Shown piece after piece: positions 63,701 through 64,000 of a DNA stretch of 64,000 nucleotides (its first letter is position 1; every line of letters starts with the position of its first letter). The notes under the pieces were generated by a model, which was given only the letters and a program-made list of their open reading frames with translations, searched no databases and was not told where the DNA came from. The stretch comes from Helicoverpa zea (Eukaryota; Arthropoda; Insecta; Lepidoptera; Noctuidae). Position numbers and translations under genes: made by a program. The stretch covers positions 5,704,001 through 5,768,000 of the forward strand of contig NC_061454.1 of assembly GCF_022581195.2 (NCBI RefSeq), written 5' to 3'.

Positions 63701-64000
63701 TTAATACAACAATACACCAACATTCAATGCCGTTGGGCAAACAAAATATTGGGGAAAAATTACGGCCCGATAGCGTTGGTAACTAGGCATAGATTACAGC
63801 CAACAAAAACTATTCTAATAAATCCATCACAGTAAAAAACATAACGCGGAGGGAGTAATCCATCACCTGCGTGTTTAAAAAAAAATAACAGGTGGGCAAT
63901 TCAAAAATTGCTAAAACCGAGTGTGAACAAAACAGGGGTTATGCCGCCTACATTTCAATGAAATAATGTCATAATATAACATGCAAAGAAAACGTATTTC
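60771..64000. other. Upstream non-coding DNA
   Basis: AT-rich. A segment at about 61985-62130 (AAAACTTCTAAACCGATTGT, GATGATTTTTGATTTC) resembles a decayed insect retrotransposon tail. Nothing else recognised. Confidence 0.45.

Overview
The window is nuclear DNA from an animal, almost certainly an insect. I infer Lepidoptera, with moderate to low confidence, from the AT-rich introns with short CpG-rich patches, the tRNA-derived SINE and the LINE-like tail. The one protein-coding gene I can support is muscleblind (mbl, the MBNL family of tandem CCCH zinc-finger RNA-binding splicing regulators). It lies on the minus strand, fills most of the window and runs off the low-coordinate end.

Reading along the transcript (from high to low coordinates), I place the following parts. 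A candidate non-coding first exon sits in a CpG-rich patch near 50.7-51.1 kb. Exon 2 (42643-43330) carries the 5' UTR, the ATG, zinc finger 1 and the start of finger 2. An intron of about 39 kb follows. Exon 3 (3206-3373) completes finger 2. Next come a probable 84-nt optional exon (2202-2285), a linker exon (1551-1730), an exon holding a complete second finger pair (456-665) and a probable KKRP-containing exon (89-178). A likely further acceptor lies at positions 8-9, so the remaining 3' exons are below position 1. All internal coding exons are multiples of 3 with phase-0 boundaries, so exon choice can change the protein without shifting frame.

Nearly everything else is intron or upstream DNA. 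It holds several mobile-element remnants: a 689-bp foldback element with 233-bp terminal inverted repeats and a 9-bp target duplication (5842-6530), a 675-bp terminal-inverted-repeat element (9951-10625), a LINE/SINE-like tail (12262-12605), a tRNA-derived SINE (about 45660-45807) and a 265-bp element with nested palindromes (46783-47047). There are also CpG-rich islets that may be cis-regulatory. I saw no rRNA, functional tRNA or CRISPR array, and no second protein-coding gene. The many short open frames elsewhere are chance frames. The points most worth a second look are the isoform potential of mbl (one or two finger pairs, the optional 84-nt exon, the circRNA-type exon 2 flanked by YGCY motifs) and the two palindromic elements.
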